Below are positions 24,030 through 32,584 of a DNA stretch of 64,000 nucleotides, piece after piece. Source of the stretch: an uncultured Parolsenella sp. (GTDB taxonomy: Bacteria > Actinomycetota > Coriobacteriia > Coriobacteriales > Atopobiaceae). Where the stretch lies: positions 74,953 to 138,952 of the forward strand of contig CAKUNF010000003.1 in assembly GCA_934668375.1 (NCBI GenBank), read 5' to 3'. Numbering within the stretch: the stretch's first letter is position 1; every line of letters starts with the position of its first letter. The translations under genes were made by a program, and so were the position numbers. The notes under the pieces were generated by a model. That model did not search any database. It had not been told where the DNA came from and worked only from the letters and a program-made list of their open reading frames with translations.

Positions 24030-24758
24030 ATGAGAAGGATCATTCCCGTCGCGCTGCCCATCATGCTCTCCTACATCCCGCTGGGACTAGCCTGCGGCGT
24101 GCTCGCGAGCAAGTGCGGCATCAACCCGGCCGTCGGCTTTTTCATGAGCGTGACCCTTCTCACCGGTAGCGGCCAGTTCATGATCTCCAACCTCTGGCTC
24201 GCGGGGCTGCCTGCCGCGTCGATCGTGGCCTCGGTGGCGGCGGTGTCGCTGCGCTTTGCGCTCTACTCGGCCTCGCTCGCCCCTCACCTCAAGAAGGCGA
24301 GCAAGCGAATGGCCCTTGCGCTCTCCTACACGCTCATAGAGGAGCCCTACGCCGTCACGCTCGCCAAGCTCTCGGAGGGCGAGGAGAGCTGGACGTTCAG
24401 GCATGCCCTGGGGCTCAACGTCGTCGCGATTCTGACCTGGGCCGTCTCGGTATCGGTAGGTTGCGCCATAGGCTCGGCGACGGACATCCCGACCGCGCTC
24501 GCCAGCTTTGTCATGACGTCGCTGTTCATATGCCTTCTGTGGGGTCAGCTCACGAGCCGCAACAACCTCGTTGCCGCAGGTTGCGCCATCGTGACCGTCG
24601 TGATTCTCAAGCTTGTGGGCCTCTCGAGCGTGGCTGTGCCCGTCGCGGCCGTCCTCGGCGTTGCGGCGGCGTTCGTGGCGGCCGGGCACGAAGAGAATGC
24701 CTCGCAGGCAGACGCAATCGACGACCTTCCCGCCGAGAGGAGCGGTGATGCCGCATGA
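24030..24758 (+). CDS. azlC: AzlC-family branched-chain amino acid exporter subunit
   Basis: A 242-residue membrane protein, the large subunit of AzlCD exporters that expel branched-chain amino acids. Motifs are 'LPIMLSYIPLGLACGVLA' in the first helix and 'LTGSGQFMISNLWLAG' and 'SLRFALYSASLAPHL', typical of AzlC. About seven hydrophobic segments are visible. The ATG at 24030 has only a weak site (GGTG), so an alternative start is possible. Its stop overlaps the azlD start by four bases. Confidence 0.88.
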   Translation: MRRIIPVALPIMLSYIPLGLACGVLASKCGINPAVGFFMSVTLLTGSGQFMISNLWLAGLPAASIVASVAAVSLRFALYSASLAPHLKKASKRMALALSYTLIEEPYAVTLAKLSEGEESWTFRHALGLNVVAILTWAVSVSVGCAIGSATDIPTALASFVMTSLFICLLWGQLTSRNNLVAAGCAIVTVVILKLVGLSSVAVPVAAVLGVAAAFVAAGHEENASQADAIDDLPAERSGDAA

Positions 24759-25078
24759 GCGCACAGGAGTTCCTCGTCATCTGGGGCTGCACGTTCGTCG
24801 TGATGCTCTCCTGCCGCATCATCCCCGTCTTCTCGCTGCGTGGGCGCACCCTGCCCCCGCGCGTGGTGGAGGCGCTCAACTTCATCCCTCCCGCGGCCTT
24901 CGCGGCACTCGTCGCAAACGACCTGTTCTCGCCCACGATGTTCTCGGCAGGGCTCTGGAACGGAATCTTCCCGCTCCTTGCCGCCGCCGTCGTGTTCGCC
25001 ATCGCCTGGAAGACCAAGTCGCTCATGTGGTGCTGCATCGGTGGGGTTGTCGCCTATCTTGCGCTCTCACTCATCTAA
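24755..25078 (+). CDS. azlD: AzlD-family transporter small subunit
   Basis: A 107-residue, four-helix membrane protein that pairs with AzlC. 'IWGCTFVVMLSCRIIPVFSL' opens the protein and 'VEALNFIPPAAFAALVANDL' is the AzlD signature ('P.A..aal' segment). Four-base overlap (ATGA) with azlC indicates translational coupling and a fixed subunit ratio. Confidence 0.88.
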   Translation: MSAQEFLVIWGCTFVVMLSCRIIPVFSLRGRTLPPRVVEALNFIPPAAFAALVANDLFSPTMFSAGLWNGIFPLLAAAVVFAIAWKTKSLMWCCIGGVVAYLALSLI

Positions 25079-25150
25079 CCGGACAAGCTACCAAGAACGA
25101 TGCCCATGACGATGAGACAAGCTCCCGCGCTCCTCAGGCAACCGATCCAA

Positions 25151-25286
25151 GCCCATTTGTACAAAACGGGTCCAAATTGCACGGTTTTATGTCGCCTCTC
25201 CAACCTCTATCTGCGGTTATGCTCGTAAGTACCTCATGCGAGGCGAGAATAACGACGTTTTGAGCCCGTTTTGTACAAACGTGCCC
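25151..25286. repeat. Long imperfect inverted repeat downstream of azlD
   Basis: TTTGTACAAAACGGG at 25156-25170 is the exact reverse complement of CCCGTTTTGTACAAA at 25265-25279. An inner arm, TCGCCTC at 25192-25198 with GAGGCGA at 25240-25246, extends the hairpin. The element fills most of the gap between azlD and the tRNA terminator and holds no gene. Its AT-rich arms recall the element at 17116-17297, but the sequence differs. Confidence 0.72.
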
Positions 25287-25333
25287 AAATCATGCGTGGA
25301 ACGAGAACCTCGTTACACAAGAAGGGCGCACAA

Positions 25334-25366
25334 ACAAAAAAGGCCGCCGGCAAAATGCCAGCGACC
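25334..25366 (-). terminator. Terminator of tRNA-Pro
   Basis: On the minus strand GGTCGCTGGC (25366-25357) pairs with GCCGGCGGCC (25351-25342), with a small loop and one G-U and one mismatch, and is followed by TTTTTTGTTTG. It lies 11 bases past the tRNA CCA end. Confidence 0.82.
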
Positions 25367-25377
25367 TCAACATTCAA

Positions 25378-25454
25378 TGGTCGGGTTGACTGGATTCGAA
25401 CCAGCGACCCCCGCGTCCCGAACGCGGTGCTCTACCAAACTGAGCCACAACCCG
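25378..25454 (-). tRNA. tRNA-Pro (anticodon CGG)
   Basis: A 77-base cloverleaf including an encoded CCA end. The acceptor stem is CGGGTTG with CAACCCG; the T arm contains GGTTCGAATCC; the anticodon loop reads TTCGGGA, giving CGG, which decodes CCG proline codons. It is followed by a terminator and lies behind ispE. Confidence 0.95.
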
Positions 25455-25504
25455 ATGCAGGAGTGTATTCTACCAGACTTCTCACGCCATGCAAACGAGA
25501 AGTT

Positions 25505-26389
25505 CTACGAGTTTGCTCGTACCCCAGCGCCACCCACGCGCGTGGCCCAGGAACGCCAGCCATGAGCCTCACACGCGCGCTCGGCGATTTGCCTCGCCGC
25601 CTCGCCGCTCTCGCACAGGGCAAACGAGCACGCGCCAGAACCCGTGACCTGCGAGGCCATGACACCGGGCTGTGTGGCAAGCCACTCGCTCACGGCGCGA
25701 ACGTCGTCGCAGAGAGACTCGGCAGCGGGCGCGAGGTTGTTGTACAGCGCCGCCGCCATCGCAGACACGTCTCCCGCCTCGAGCGCCTCGCACGCGGGCA
25801 CGTAGCTCGCAGGCTGCTCGCCAGAGGCATCGAACTCGTCGTACGCCGCCTTGGTGGAGACGCCGTCGGCAGCGGGCATCACGAGCACGATGGGAGCATC
25901 GAACTCGGGAAACGTCCTCTCGAGCGCGTCGCCCGCACCCAGATAGAGGCCCGGGCGGCAGTCGAGGAAGAAAGCCACGTCGGCACCCACGCGCCTGGCA
26001 ACGCGAATCACGCGATCATCGTCCGCCGCGACGCCCCAGCGCCCGGCCAGCGCGCGCAGCACGGCGCCAGCGTCTGCGGAAGACCCGCCCAGCCCCGCCT
26101 TCTCGGGAATGCGGGCCACGACGTCAATCCGCACGTTGGGCTCCACGCCCAGCGCCTCGGCAAGCATCGTGGCGGCCCGCCAGACGGTCGTCTTCTCGGG
26201 CGCAACCTCGAGCGCGGGCTCATGATGAACGATGAGCTCCGGGGCGTCCTCGACCGTCACCGTGTCATAGAGCGCCACAGGTACCATGACCGAGTCGACC
26301 CGATGATAGCCACGCTCGTCCCTGCCCTGGTGAATGCCCAGGTGCAGGTTGACCTTGCACGGCGTCTCTATGACCTGGCGGCCCGGCAT
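25505..26389 (-). CDS. ispE: 4-diphosphocytidyl-2-C-methyl-D-erythritol kinase
   Basis: A 294-residue GHMP-superfamily kinase that phosphorylates CDP-methylerythritol in the MEP route to isopentenyl diphosphate. 'ETPCKVNLHLGI' near residue 8-19 contains the catalytic Lys and the conserved Asn; 'IPEKAGLGGSSADAGAVLRA' is the ATP-binding GHMP motif (PxxxGLGGSS); 'QVTGSGACSFAL' is the C-terminal GHMP motif. It lies nine bases downstream of veg, the same pairing seen in Bacillus (veg-sspF-ispE region). The Asp in 'VGADVAFFL' is the expected catalytic base. Confidence 0.95.
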   Translation of the reverse strand: MPGRQVIETPCKVNLHLGIHQGRDERGYHRVDSVMVPVALYDTVTVEDAPELIVHHEPALEVAPEKTTVWRAATMLAEALGVEPNVRIDVVARIPEKAGLGGSSADAGAVLRALAGRWGVAADDDRVIRVARRVGADVAFFLDCRPGLYLGAGDALERTFPEFDAPIVLVMPAADGVSTKAAYDEFDASGEQPASYVPACEALEAGDVSAMAAALYNNLAPAAESLCDDVRAVSEWLATQPGVMASQVTGSGACSFALCESGEAARQIAERACEAHGWRSWATRVGGAGVRANS

Positions 26390-26398
26390 GCGCGGATG

Positions 26399-26698
26399 CT
26401 ACTCCTCGGTCTCGGCGGCAACGTAGTCGAACAGGCGCTCGCCCGACTCGGCGTCAAAGAGCTCGACGGTGCCCGTGAGGACGTCGACGTACTGGTAGGA
26501 CTGACGCGCCTTACGGCCACGACGCTCGTCAACCTCGAGCTGGAACAGGGACGGATAGGCCATGACGAGCGTGCCCGTGCGCTCGACGATGCGCGAGCGG
26601 CCCATGTTGGCCCTGACCTTGAGGCGCTCGCCCTGGAGGCTCGCGAGCTTCTCGTGGATCTCGTCGACCCTGTTGACGGAAGGAACTTCGGTTTCCAT
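26399..26698 (-). CDS. veg: Veg family protein
   Basis: A 99-residue member of the Veg (DUF1021) family, linked in Bacillus subtilis to biofilm regulation. The core 'LQGERLKVRANMGRSRIVER' and 'GTLVMAYPSLFQLEV' followed by 'QSYQYVDVLTGTVELF' match the family closely. The start at 26698 has AAGG four bases ahead; a GTG eight codons upstream is possible. The protein is cytoplasmic with no known catalytic residues. It precedes ispE by nine bases in one operon. Confidence 0.9.
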   Translation of the reverse strand: METEVPSVNRVDEIHEKLASLQGERLKVRANMGRSRIVERTGTLVMAYPSLFQLEVDERRGRKARQSYQYVDVLTGTVELFDAESGERLFDYVAAETEE

Positions 26699-26850
26699 GC
26701 CTTGCTCTCTATTCCGCGGCACGCCAAAGGCCGGCCACGCCGGACGGCGCGGGGCAAAAACGGCAGACTACCGCACTCTGCATTCATACGAACAGCTATC
26801 GTACTGTGCGGAAAACACGCCCTCAAGGCTCGCGAGAAAGGAACCGCAGA

Positions 26851-27999
26851 ATGAACATGGAGCTTGCAGGCGCCAACGTCGCTCGCACGGACGAGACGGG
26901 CACGCTCGACCTCGCGCGCGCCACGCGCGTCATGGACAACCTCGAGAGGATGGGCATGCGACAGGTCCTCATCGCGGACCCCATGTCCATCTGGTACCTC
27001 ACGGGCTACTGGAACGTTCCCTACGAGCGCTTCTATGGCCTCTACCTCGCCCGCTCGGCCAAGACGGGTGACATCGAGGCCACGATGTTCTGCAACCGCC
27101 TGTTCCCGGACGCCACGCGCACGGGCGCGCGCGTCATCACGTTCGACGACACCGAGAGCCCCATCCCCCTCGTAGCCGCGGCCACGCGCCGCGACGAGCC
27201 GCTCGGCATCGACAAGGTACTCGCCGCACGCTGGTTGCTCCCCCTCATGGAGGCGCGCGTTGCAAGCGAGTTTAGCCTGGGCTCACCCGCCGTCGACGGC
27301 GCCCGCTCCATCAAGGACGCACGCGAGCTCGACCTCATGCGCGCCGCCTCGGCCACGAACGACCAGGCCATGGCATGGCTGCGTGCCCAGCTGCGCGAGG
27401 GCGTCACGGAGCACGAGATCGCGAGCGGACTTCTGGCCGAGTACCGCCGCCTGGGCGCCCAGGACCACAGCTTCACGCCCATCGTGAGCTTTGGCGCCAA
27501 CGCGGCAGACCCGCACCACGAGCCGGACGGCACGAGGCTGCACGTCGGCGACGTCGTACTGTTCGACGTGGGCTGCAAGCGCGACTCGTACTGCTCGGAC
27601 ATGACGCGCACGTTCTTCTTTGGCGCGCAGCCCGGCGAGCGCGACCGCGAGGTCTACGAGACGGTCCGCCGCGCCAACGAGGCCGCGGAGGCCATCGTGA
27701 AACCCGGCGTGACGTTTGCCGAGATAGACCTCACCGCGCGCCGCATCATCGAGGATGCCGGCTACGGCGAGTACTTCACGCATCGCCTGGGCCACCAGAT
27801 CGGCCTCGAGGACCACGAGCCCGGCGACGTCTCCTCCACCCACGACGAGCCGGTGCGCCCCGGCCAGTGCTTTTCCATCGAGCCGGGCATCTACCTGCCG
27901 GGCGAGGTGGGTGTGCGCATCGAGGACCTCGTCATCGTCACCGAGGACGGCTGCGAGGTCATGAACGCCTATCCCAAGCAGCTCACGGTCATCGAGTAG
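26851..27999 (+). CDS. M24-family aminopeptidase (Xaa-Pro dipeptidase type)
   Basis: A 382-residue creatinase/aminopeptidase-family metalloenzyme. Residues about 10-150 form the N-terminal creatinase-like domain ('ADPMSIWYLTGYWNVPYE'). The pita-bread catalytic domain holds the five metal ligands: Asp in 'LFDVGCKRDSYCSDMTRTF' (two Asp), His in 'HRLGHQIGLEDHE', Glu in 'SIEPGIYLPG' and Glu in 'VRIEDLV'. The ATG at 26851 follows GAGAAAGGAACC. It likely removes residues next to proline from peptides in the cytoplasm. It is divergent from veg-ispE, with 152 bases between starts. Confidence 0.92.
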   Translation: MNMELAGANVARTDETGTLDLARATRVMDNLERMGMRQVLIADPMSIWYLTGYWNVPYERFYGLYLARSAKTGDIEATMFCNRLFPDATRTGARVITFDDTESPIPLVAAATRRDEPLGIDKVLAARWLLPLMEARVASEFSLGSPAVDGARSIKDARELDLMRAASATNDQAMAWLRAQLREGVTEHEIASGLLAEYRRLGAQDHSFTPIVSFGANAADPHHEPDGTRLHVGDVVLFDVGCKRDSYCSDMTRTFFFGAQPGERDREVYETVRRANEAAEAIVKPGVTFAEIDLTARRIIEDAGYGEYFTHRLGHQIGLEDHEPGDVSSTHDEPVRPGQCFSIEPGIYLPGEVGVRIEDLVIVTEDGCEVMNAYPKQLTVIE

Positions 28000-28043
28000 C
28001 GAGCCCTCGCAGACGCGTTGCGGCGCAACCGCGCGAGAGACAC

Positions 28044-28077
28044 GAGGGGCCGGGACGCTCGTGCGCCTCGGCCCCTC
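28044..28077 (+). terminator. Hairpin after the M24 peptidase gene
   Basis: GAGGGGCCG at 28044-28052 pairs with CGGCCCCTC at 28069-28077. It lies between the convergent peptidase and HAD genes and can serve both strands; no strong T run is present. Confidence 0.65.
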
Positions 28078-28101
28078 TCGCTTGCCTCGCAGGGGCCCTC
28101 A

Positions 28102-28890
28102 CTACGCCCCGAGCACGTACGTCTCGATGGCCCAGGCGGCACCGTCCTCGTCGCACGGGGGCGCCACGACGTCGGCCGCGGCCTTCACGTCGTCCGCGGC
28201 CTGGCCCATGGCCACGCCCAGTCCCGCGTGCACGAGCATGTGGACGTCGTTTCCGCCGTCGCCAATGGCCATGCACTCGGCCGGCGTGATGCCCAGGCGC
28301 TCGCAGAAGGCGTCGATGGCATCTCCCTTGCCACGGCCGCGCTCCACGACGTCCATGAACGCGGGAGACCAGCGGGCACTCTCAAGGCCGGGGATTCCCC
28401 CGAGAAGCTCGGCGTCGAGCGAGGGGTCGCAGTCCACGACCATCTGCAGCACGGGATTGGCACCCACGACGGACCAGGGGCGCACGCGTCCGTCGCGCCC
28501 GCCGCGACGAGACTGGTAGCGGCCGGACTTCTCGAGCTCCTCGGGCGTGCCGCAGAAGTAGATGTCGTCGGGCTCGGTGAACGTCACGGCAAGGCCGCGG
28601 GCCTCGCACGCGTGCGCAAAGGCAGAGACGTCGGCCGGGTCCATCGGCGACATGTGGATGAGCTCTCCGTTCGCCATGTAGCAGTACTCGCCGTTTGCCG
28701 TGGAGTAGCCGTCGAAGGGAAACATCGCGTCGACGCCGATGCCGTCCTTGTAGCGGCCCGTGACGATGAACAGCGACACGCCACGCTCGCGAGCGGCCGC
28801 AAGGGCGGCAAGCGTGCGCTCGTTCATGCGCCTCTCGTTAAAGCGGACGAGCGTTCCATCGATGTCGAGAAAGACTGCCTTGATAGCCAA
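28102..28890 (-). CDS. HAD-superfamily Cof-type phosphatase
   Basis: A 262-residue HAD-IIB hydrolase. 'AVFLDIDGTLV' gives the nucleophile and acid Asp pair, 'FIVTGR' motif II, and 'MAIGDGGNDVHMLVHAGLGV' the acidic motif IV; a Cof-type cap lies between. The start codon is TTG at 28890 with GAGGGGAG upstream. The enzyme probably dephosphorylates sugar phosphates or flavin-type cofactors. It sits behind nagB but a terminator at 28908-28940 separates them. Confidence 0.88.
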   Translation of the reverse strand: MAIKAVFLDIDGTLVRFNERRMNERTLAALAAARERGVSLFIVTGRYKDGIGVDAMFPFDGYSTANGEYCYMANGELIHMSPMDPADVSAFAHACEARGLAVTFTEPDDIYFCGTPEELEKSGRYQSRRGGRDGRVRPWSVVGANPVLQMVVDCDPSLDAELLGGIPGLESARWSPAFMDVVERGRGKGDAIDAFCERLGITPAECMAIGDGGNDVHMLVHAGLGVAMGQAADDVKAAADVVAPPCDEDGAAWAIETYVLGA

Positions 28891-28907
28891 GCTCGCTCCC
28901 CTCGTTC

Positions 28908-28940
28908 AAAAAGGCCCGGGGCGCAACCGCGTCCCGGGTC
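28908..28940 (-). terminator. Terminator of nagB
   Basis: GGCCCGGG at 28913-28920 pairs with CCCGGGTC at 28933-28940 with one G-U pair. On the minus strand the stem is followed by TTTTTGAACG. It lies 26 bases past the nagB stop. Confidence 0.85.
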
Positions 28941-28965
28941 GGCAGGCCAGATGCACGCCTCGATT

Positions 28966-29703
28966 CTAGTAGAGGCCCTCGCACAGGGAGAGGGCGGCGT
29001 CGTCGCAGACGACGAACACGTTGGGGTGGAGCTGAAGGATGGAGGCAGGGCAGGTGGGAACGATCGGGCCAAAGCACATGTCGTGGACGGCCTGGGCCTT
29101 GTTCTCTCCGTTGGCGACCATGAGGATGCAGCGAGCGTTCATGATCGTCTGCGTGCCCATGGTGTAGGCCTGGCGCGGAACGTCCTCCTCCTTCTCGAAC
29201 AGGCGGGAGTTGGCCTCGATCGTGCTCTCCGTGAGGTCGACGCAGTGCGTGCCCTTGGAGAACTCGTCGGCCGGCTCGTTGAAGCCGATGTGGCCGTTGC
29301 GGCCGATGCCGAGAAGCTGCAGGTCACAGTAGCCAGCCTCGGCAACCATGCGGTCGTAGTCGGCGCAGGCGGCGTCGGCGTCGGCGTTGGCGCCATCGGG
29401 CACGTGGACGTTGGCCGGGTCGATGTTGACGTGGTTGAAGAGCTGGTCGTTCATGAAGTAGTGGTAGCTCTGCGGGTCCTCGTGCGTGAGGCCACGGTAC
29501 TCGTCGAGGTTGTAGGTGCGGACCTCGGAGAAGTCCAGCGAGCCAGACTCGTACTTCTTGATGAGGCCCTTGTAGGCGCCAATGGGCGTGGTGCCCGTGG
29601 CAAGGCCGAGCACGCAGTTGGGCTTGAGCTGGATCTGGGCGGCGAGGATGTCGGCGGCCTTGCGGCTCATAGCCTCATAGGTGTGGCAGTTGATGATTCT
29701 CAT
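28966..29703 (-). CDS. nagB: Glucosamine-6-phosphate deaminase
   Basis: A 245-residue deaminase/isomerase converting glucosamine 6-phosphate to fructose 6-phosphate and ammonia in amino sugar use. 'LGLATGTTPIGAYKGLI' binds phosphate; 'YNLDEYRGL' carries the catalytic Asp of the first half; 'LLGIGRNGHIGFNEP' contains the catalytic His and Asp region; 'HCVDLTESTIEANSRLF' follows. The start at 29703 follows AAGGGACGCGCC. nagA is not adjacent. The protein is cytoplasmic and probably hexameric as in the family. Confidence 0.95.
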   Translation of the reverse strand: MRIINCHTYEAMSRKAADILAAQIQLKPNCVLGLATGTTPIGAYKGLIKKYESGSLDFSEVRTYNLDEYRGLTHEDPQSYHYFMNDQLFNHVNIDPANVHVPDGANADADAACADYDRMVAEAGYCDLQLLGIGRNGHIGFNEPADEFSKGTHCVDLTESTIEANSRLFEKEEDVPRQAYTMGTQTIMNARCILMVANGENKAQAVHDMCFGPIVPTCPASILQLHPNVFVVCDDAALSLCEGLY

Positions 29704-29887
29704 GGCGCGTCCCTTCTCTTGTGTGGCGAGGACGCGTCTTGCGCCTCGCCTGCGGCCCGCGTCGGCCGCAACCAACGTGAGACGCGGCCACCAGGGCGAG
29801 GTCGCGCAGCTATGAGGATGTCTCGCCGCGTCGGGGCCCCTGCCCGTCCATGGCGGACCGGGGCGATGCCCCAGACGTGCTTAATGA

Positions 29888-29984
29888 TGCCGCTCGCCCA
29901 CCGAGCGTTCAAGCACGATTGGGCGAGCGGCACGCAATGGAAACGTAAGGGTCGTGTGCCCAAAGGGGTCAGGCACCTTTGGGC
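29888..29984. repeat. Two hairpins in the nagB-rdgB gap
   Basis: TGCCGCTCGCCCA at 29888-29900 is the exact reverse complement of TGGGCGAGCGGCA at 29920-29932 (19-base loop). A second hairpin, GCCCAAAGG at 29958-29966 with CCTTTGGGC at 29976-29984, encloses GGTCAGGCA. The second is related in style to the GTGACAG palindromes. Both lie between the rdgB stop (30007) and nagB start region; either may end rdgB transcription. The rest of 29704-30006 holds no gene. Confidence 0.65.
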
Positions 29985-30006
29985 CACTTCGGCTACAGGG
30001 CCCGCG

Positions 30007-30633
30007 CTACGAGAGCTGCCTCGCGAGGTCGGCAAGGGCGTGAGCTCGGTGCGAGATGGCGTTCTTCTCGGCAGGGTCGAGCTCGGCCATCGTGCGGCCG
30101 GGTGTCTCGACGGGCCAGAACAGCGGGTCGTAGCCAAAGCCGTTCTCGCCTCGCGGCTCGCGGCCGATCGTGCCTTCGCAGTCGCCCTCACCCGTGAGCA
30201 CCGTGCCGTCCGGGTAGATGAGCACGACGCTCGAGTGGAAGCGGGCCGTGCGGTCCTCGTCCGCCACGCCGTCCATCTCGCGCATGAGCTTGGCGTTGTT
30301 GCGCGCGTCGTCGCCGTGGACGCCCGCCCAACGGGCGCTCATGATCCCCGGCTCGCCAGAGAGCGCGTCGACGACGAGGCCCGAGTCGTCCGCGACGGCG
30401 GGCAGCCCCGTCTCCTCGCAGGCAGCCTGGGCCTTGATGATGGCGTTCTCCGTGAACGTGTCGCCGTTCTCGACCGGGTCGGGGAACTCCCCGAGCTCGC
30501 CGAGGGCGTAGAACGTCACGCCCGGCATGACGGGCGCGAGGATGGCCTCGATCTCGGTGACCTTGTGCGCGTTGCCCGTTGCCACCACGACGGTGGCCTT
30601 GGGGTCAAGCGTGGCGATGTCAATGCTGGGCAT
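30007..30633 (-). CDS. rdgB: XTP/dITP pyrophosphatase (RdgB/Ham1)
   Basis: A 208-residue house-cleaning enzyme that hydrolyses non-canonical purine triphosphates (dITP, XTP). 'VVVATGNAHKVTEIEAIL' is the N-terminal SxNxxKxxE-like motif; 'VADDSGLVVDALSGEPG' holds the metal-binding Asp pair; 'ARWAG' and 'NGFGYDPLF' and 'ISHRAHAL' (SHR) complete the active site. Start at 30633 after AAAGGAGCAACC. It is the third gene of murI-rph-rdgB, a common bacterial operon. Confidence 0.95.
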   Translation of the reverse strand: MPSIDIATLDPKATVVVATGNAHKVTEIEAILAPVMPGVTFYALGELGEFPDPVENGDTFTENAIIKAQAACEETGLPAVADDSGLVVDALSGEPGIMSARWAGVHGDDARNNAKLMREMDGVADEDRTARFHSSVVLIYPDGTVLTGEGDCEGTIGREPRGENGFGYDPLFWPVETPGRTMAELDPAEKNAISHRAHALADLARQLS

Positions 30634-30703
30634 GGTTGCTCCTTTGTCGAATGTGGCGGTGGCCAGAACCGGTGACAGCCGACCTTCGGCCCCGCTGTTG
30701 CCG

Positions 30704-31438
30704 CTAGGCGGAAAAGCCGGTGACCTCGTCCTGCAGGGCGCACAGGCGCGCGATGGCGGGCTCGGCCATGTCGAGCAGGTCGCCCAGCTGTGCGCGGGAG
30801 AGCGTCGAGCGCTCGCCGGTGCCCTGGATCTCCACGATGCCGCCATCCGCGGTTCCCACGAGGTTGAGGTCCACGTCCGCGTGGCTGTCCTCGGGGTAGT
30901 CGAGGTCGAGCAGGGGCACGCCGCCAACGATGCCGGCCGAGATGGCCGCAACCTGGCCCGTGAGCGGCAGGCGGCGGATCTTGCCCTGCTCCACGAAGCT
31001 CATGAGCGCGTCATGTAGGGCAACCCAGGCGCCCGTGATGCTCGCCGTGCGCGTGCCGCCGTCTGCCTGGATGACGTCGCAGTCAACCGTGATGGTGAAC
31101 TCGCCGAGGTGGTCAAGGTCGCACACGGCACGAAGGCTGCGGCCGATGAGGCGCTCGATCTCCATGGAGCGGCCCTTGCGGCCCTTGTACTCGCGCTTCG
31201 TGCGGGAGGACGTCGAGGCGGGAAGCATCGCGTACTCGGCCGTGACCCAGCCCTTGCGGCTGGCGCGGCGCCACGCGGGCAGCGACTCCTCGATCGTGGC
31301 CGTGCACATGACGCGCGTGTCACCAAACTCGGCCAGGCACGAGCCGTGGGCGTTCTTCATCACGTCTCGCGTGAGCCTGACGGGACGCATCTCGTTGTTC
31401 GCGCGGCCCTCGGGGCGGCGCTCATCGGGCGTGTACAT
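30704..31438 (-). CDS. rph: Ribonuclease PH
   Basis: A 244-residue phosphorolytic 3' exoribonuclease that trims tRNA precursors. 'NEMRPVRLTRDVMKNAHGSC' opens the protein; 'EYAMLPASTSSRTKRE' carries the Arg residues for RNA and phosphate; 'SLRAVCDLDHLGEFTITVDC', 'DVIQADGGTRTASITGAWVA' and 'ADVDLNLVGT' are RNase PH blocks. It starts 66 bases after murI with AAGGAGACTCACC. Confidence 0.96.
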   Translation of the reverse strand: MYTPDERRPEGRANNEMRPVRLTRDVMKNAHGSCLAEFGDTRVMCTATIEESLPAWRRASRKGWVTAEYAMLPASTSSRTKREYKGRKGRSMEIERLIGRSLRAVCDLDHLGEFTITVDCDVIQADGGTRTASITGAWVALHDALMSFVEQGKIRRLPLTGQVAAISAGIVGGVPLLDLDYPEDSHADVDLNLVGTADGGIVEIQGTGERSTLSRAQLGDLLDMAEPAIARLCALQDEVTGFSA

Positions 31439-31504
31439 GGTGAGTCTCCTTCTTGCGGGCGCGCATGCGCACGCCCTGTCTGCGACGTTGTTTCAGGCAT
31501 GCCC

Positions 31505-32404
31505 CTAGTGGGTGCCAAGGGCCTCGAGCGTCTCGAGCTCGATGTGCTCGATGGAGTCGAGCGGGTGCCCAAAGATGAACTTGCCCGCCACGGCAAACGA
31601 GGTGATGTCGTCAGACGTCGTGGCAAAGCGGTACTTGGGCTCGCCGCCGGCGCCAAGGTCTGCCGTCTCCGGGCCTGCAAGCTCGCCGCGGCGTTCGAGA
31701 ATCTCTGCCACCTCTCGCGCCGTCTCCTCCGCCGAGCTCACGGTGCGTACGCCCGGCCCCAGCGCGGCAGATATCTCCCTCGCCAACAGCGGGAAGTGCG
31801 TGCAGCCAAGCACGACGGTGTCCACCCCGTGGCCCAGAAGCGGCGCCACGTTCTGGCGCGCAAGCTCGCGCACCTCGGGCGTATCGAACACCTCGGGGTT
31901 CTCCATCCAGTCATCGTGCAGGTAGGTGCCCGAGGCAAGCTCGCGCTCAACGAGGTCGACGAAGCTGCCCGCCGGGGCCTGCGTCACGCGAACGCCGGCG
32001 TCGAGGTTGTGGATGGCGCGCTCGTAGGCGCCGGAGTCCACCGTTCCCCGCGTGGCGAGCACGCCCACGCGACGCGAGCGCGTGGCTTGGATGGCGGCGC
32101 GGGCACCCGGCTCGATGACGCCGATGACGGGTACGGAGAGCGTGCGCTGGATGACGTCGAGGCCAGCCGCCGTCGCCGTGTTGCACGCAATGACGACGAG
32201 CTTCACGTCGTGCCGCTCAAGCCAGTGGCCCACCTGGCGCACGAACAGGCGGACCTCCGCCTGCGGACGCGTGCCGTAGGGGCAGCGCTTTGTGTCCCCC
32301 ACGTAGTAGATGGACTCGTCAGGAAGCCTGGAGGCGACGGATCGCGCAACGGTGAGGCCACCAAGGCCCGAGTCAAAGATGCCAATCGGCTTGCTCAAAG
32401 ACAT
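31505..32404 (-). CDS. murI: Glutamate racemase
   Basis: A 299-residue cofactor-independent racemase supplying D-glutamate for peptidoglycan. The active-site Cys pair is in 'LVVIACNTATAAGL' and 'VVLGCTHFPLL'; 'IGIFDSGLGGLTVARSV' and 'YVGDTKRCPYGTR' are the N-terminal family blocks. The start at 32404 has GGGGAGG six bases upstream. It heads the murI-rph-rdgB operon, directly downstream of tRNA-Val. Confidence 0.95.
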   Translation of the reverse strand: MSLSKPIGIFDSGLGGLTVARSVASRLPDESIYYVGDTKRCPYGTRPQAEVRLFVRQVGHWLERHDVKLVVIACNTATAAGLDVIQRTLSVPVIGVIEPGARAAIQATRSRRVGVLATRGTVDSGAYERAIHNLDAGVRVTQAPAGSFVDLVERELASGTYLHDDWMENPEVFDTPEVRELARQNVAPLLGHGVDTVVLGCTHFPLLAREISAALGPGVRTVSSAEETAREVAEILERRGELAGPETADLGAGGEPKYRFATTSDDITSFAVAGKFIFGHPLDSIEHIELETLEALGTH

Positions 32405-32464
32405 GCGACCTCCCCAGTGTCGCGGCGGGGCGCACGCCTCGCGACCAGAGCCCCACGATATGAA

Positions 32465-32500
32465 GTGGGCCGAGGAAGGCGGCTGCACTCCTCGGCCCAC
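32465..32500 (-). terminator. Probable terminator of tRNA-Val
   Basis: GTGGGCCGAGGA at 32465-32476 pairs perfectly with TCCTCGGCCCAC at 32489-32500. It starts nine bases past the CCA end of the tRNA and precedes murI. The tail (TTCATATCG) is only weakly T-rich, so partial read-through into murI is possible. Confidence 0.7.
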
Positions 32501-32508
32501 GGGTTCGT

Positions 32509-32584
32509 TGGTGGGCGATGAGGGATTCGAACCCCCGACCTTGTGCGTGTAAAGCACCTGCGCTAGCCACTGCGCCAATCGCCC
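32509..32584 (-). tRNA. tRNA-Val (anticodon TAC)
   Basis: A 76-base cloverleaf with encoded CCA. The acceptor stem is GGGCGAT with ATCGCCC, the T arm GGGTTCGAATCCC, and the anticodon loop TTTACAC gives TAC, which reads GUA and other valine codons by wobble. Confidence 0.95.

Noticed and set aside
25151..25286. Inverted repeat considered as an insertion sequence
   Set aside because: The interior is about 95 bases without any coding potential and no target duplication was evident, so it cannot be an autonomous element.
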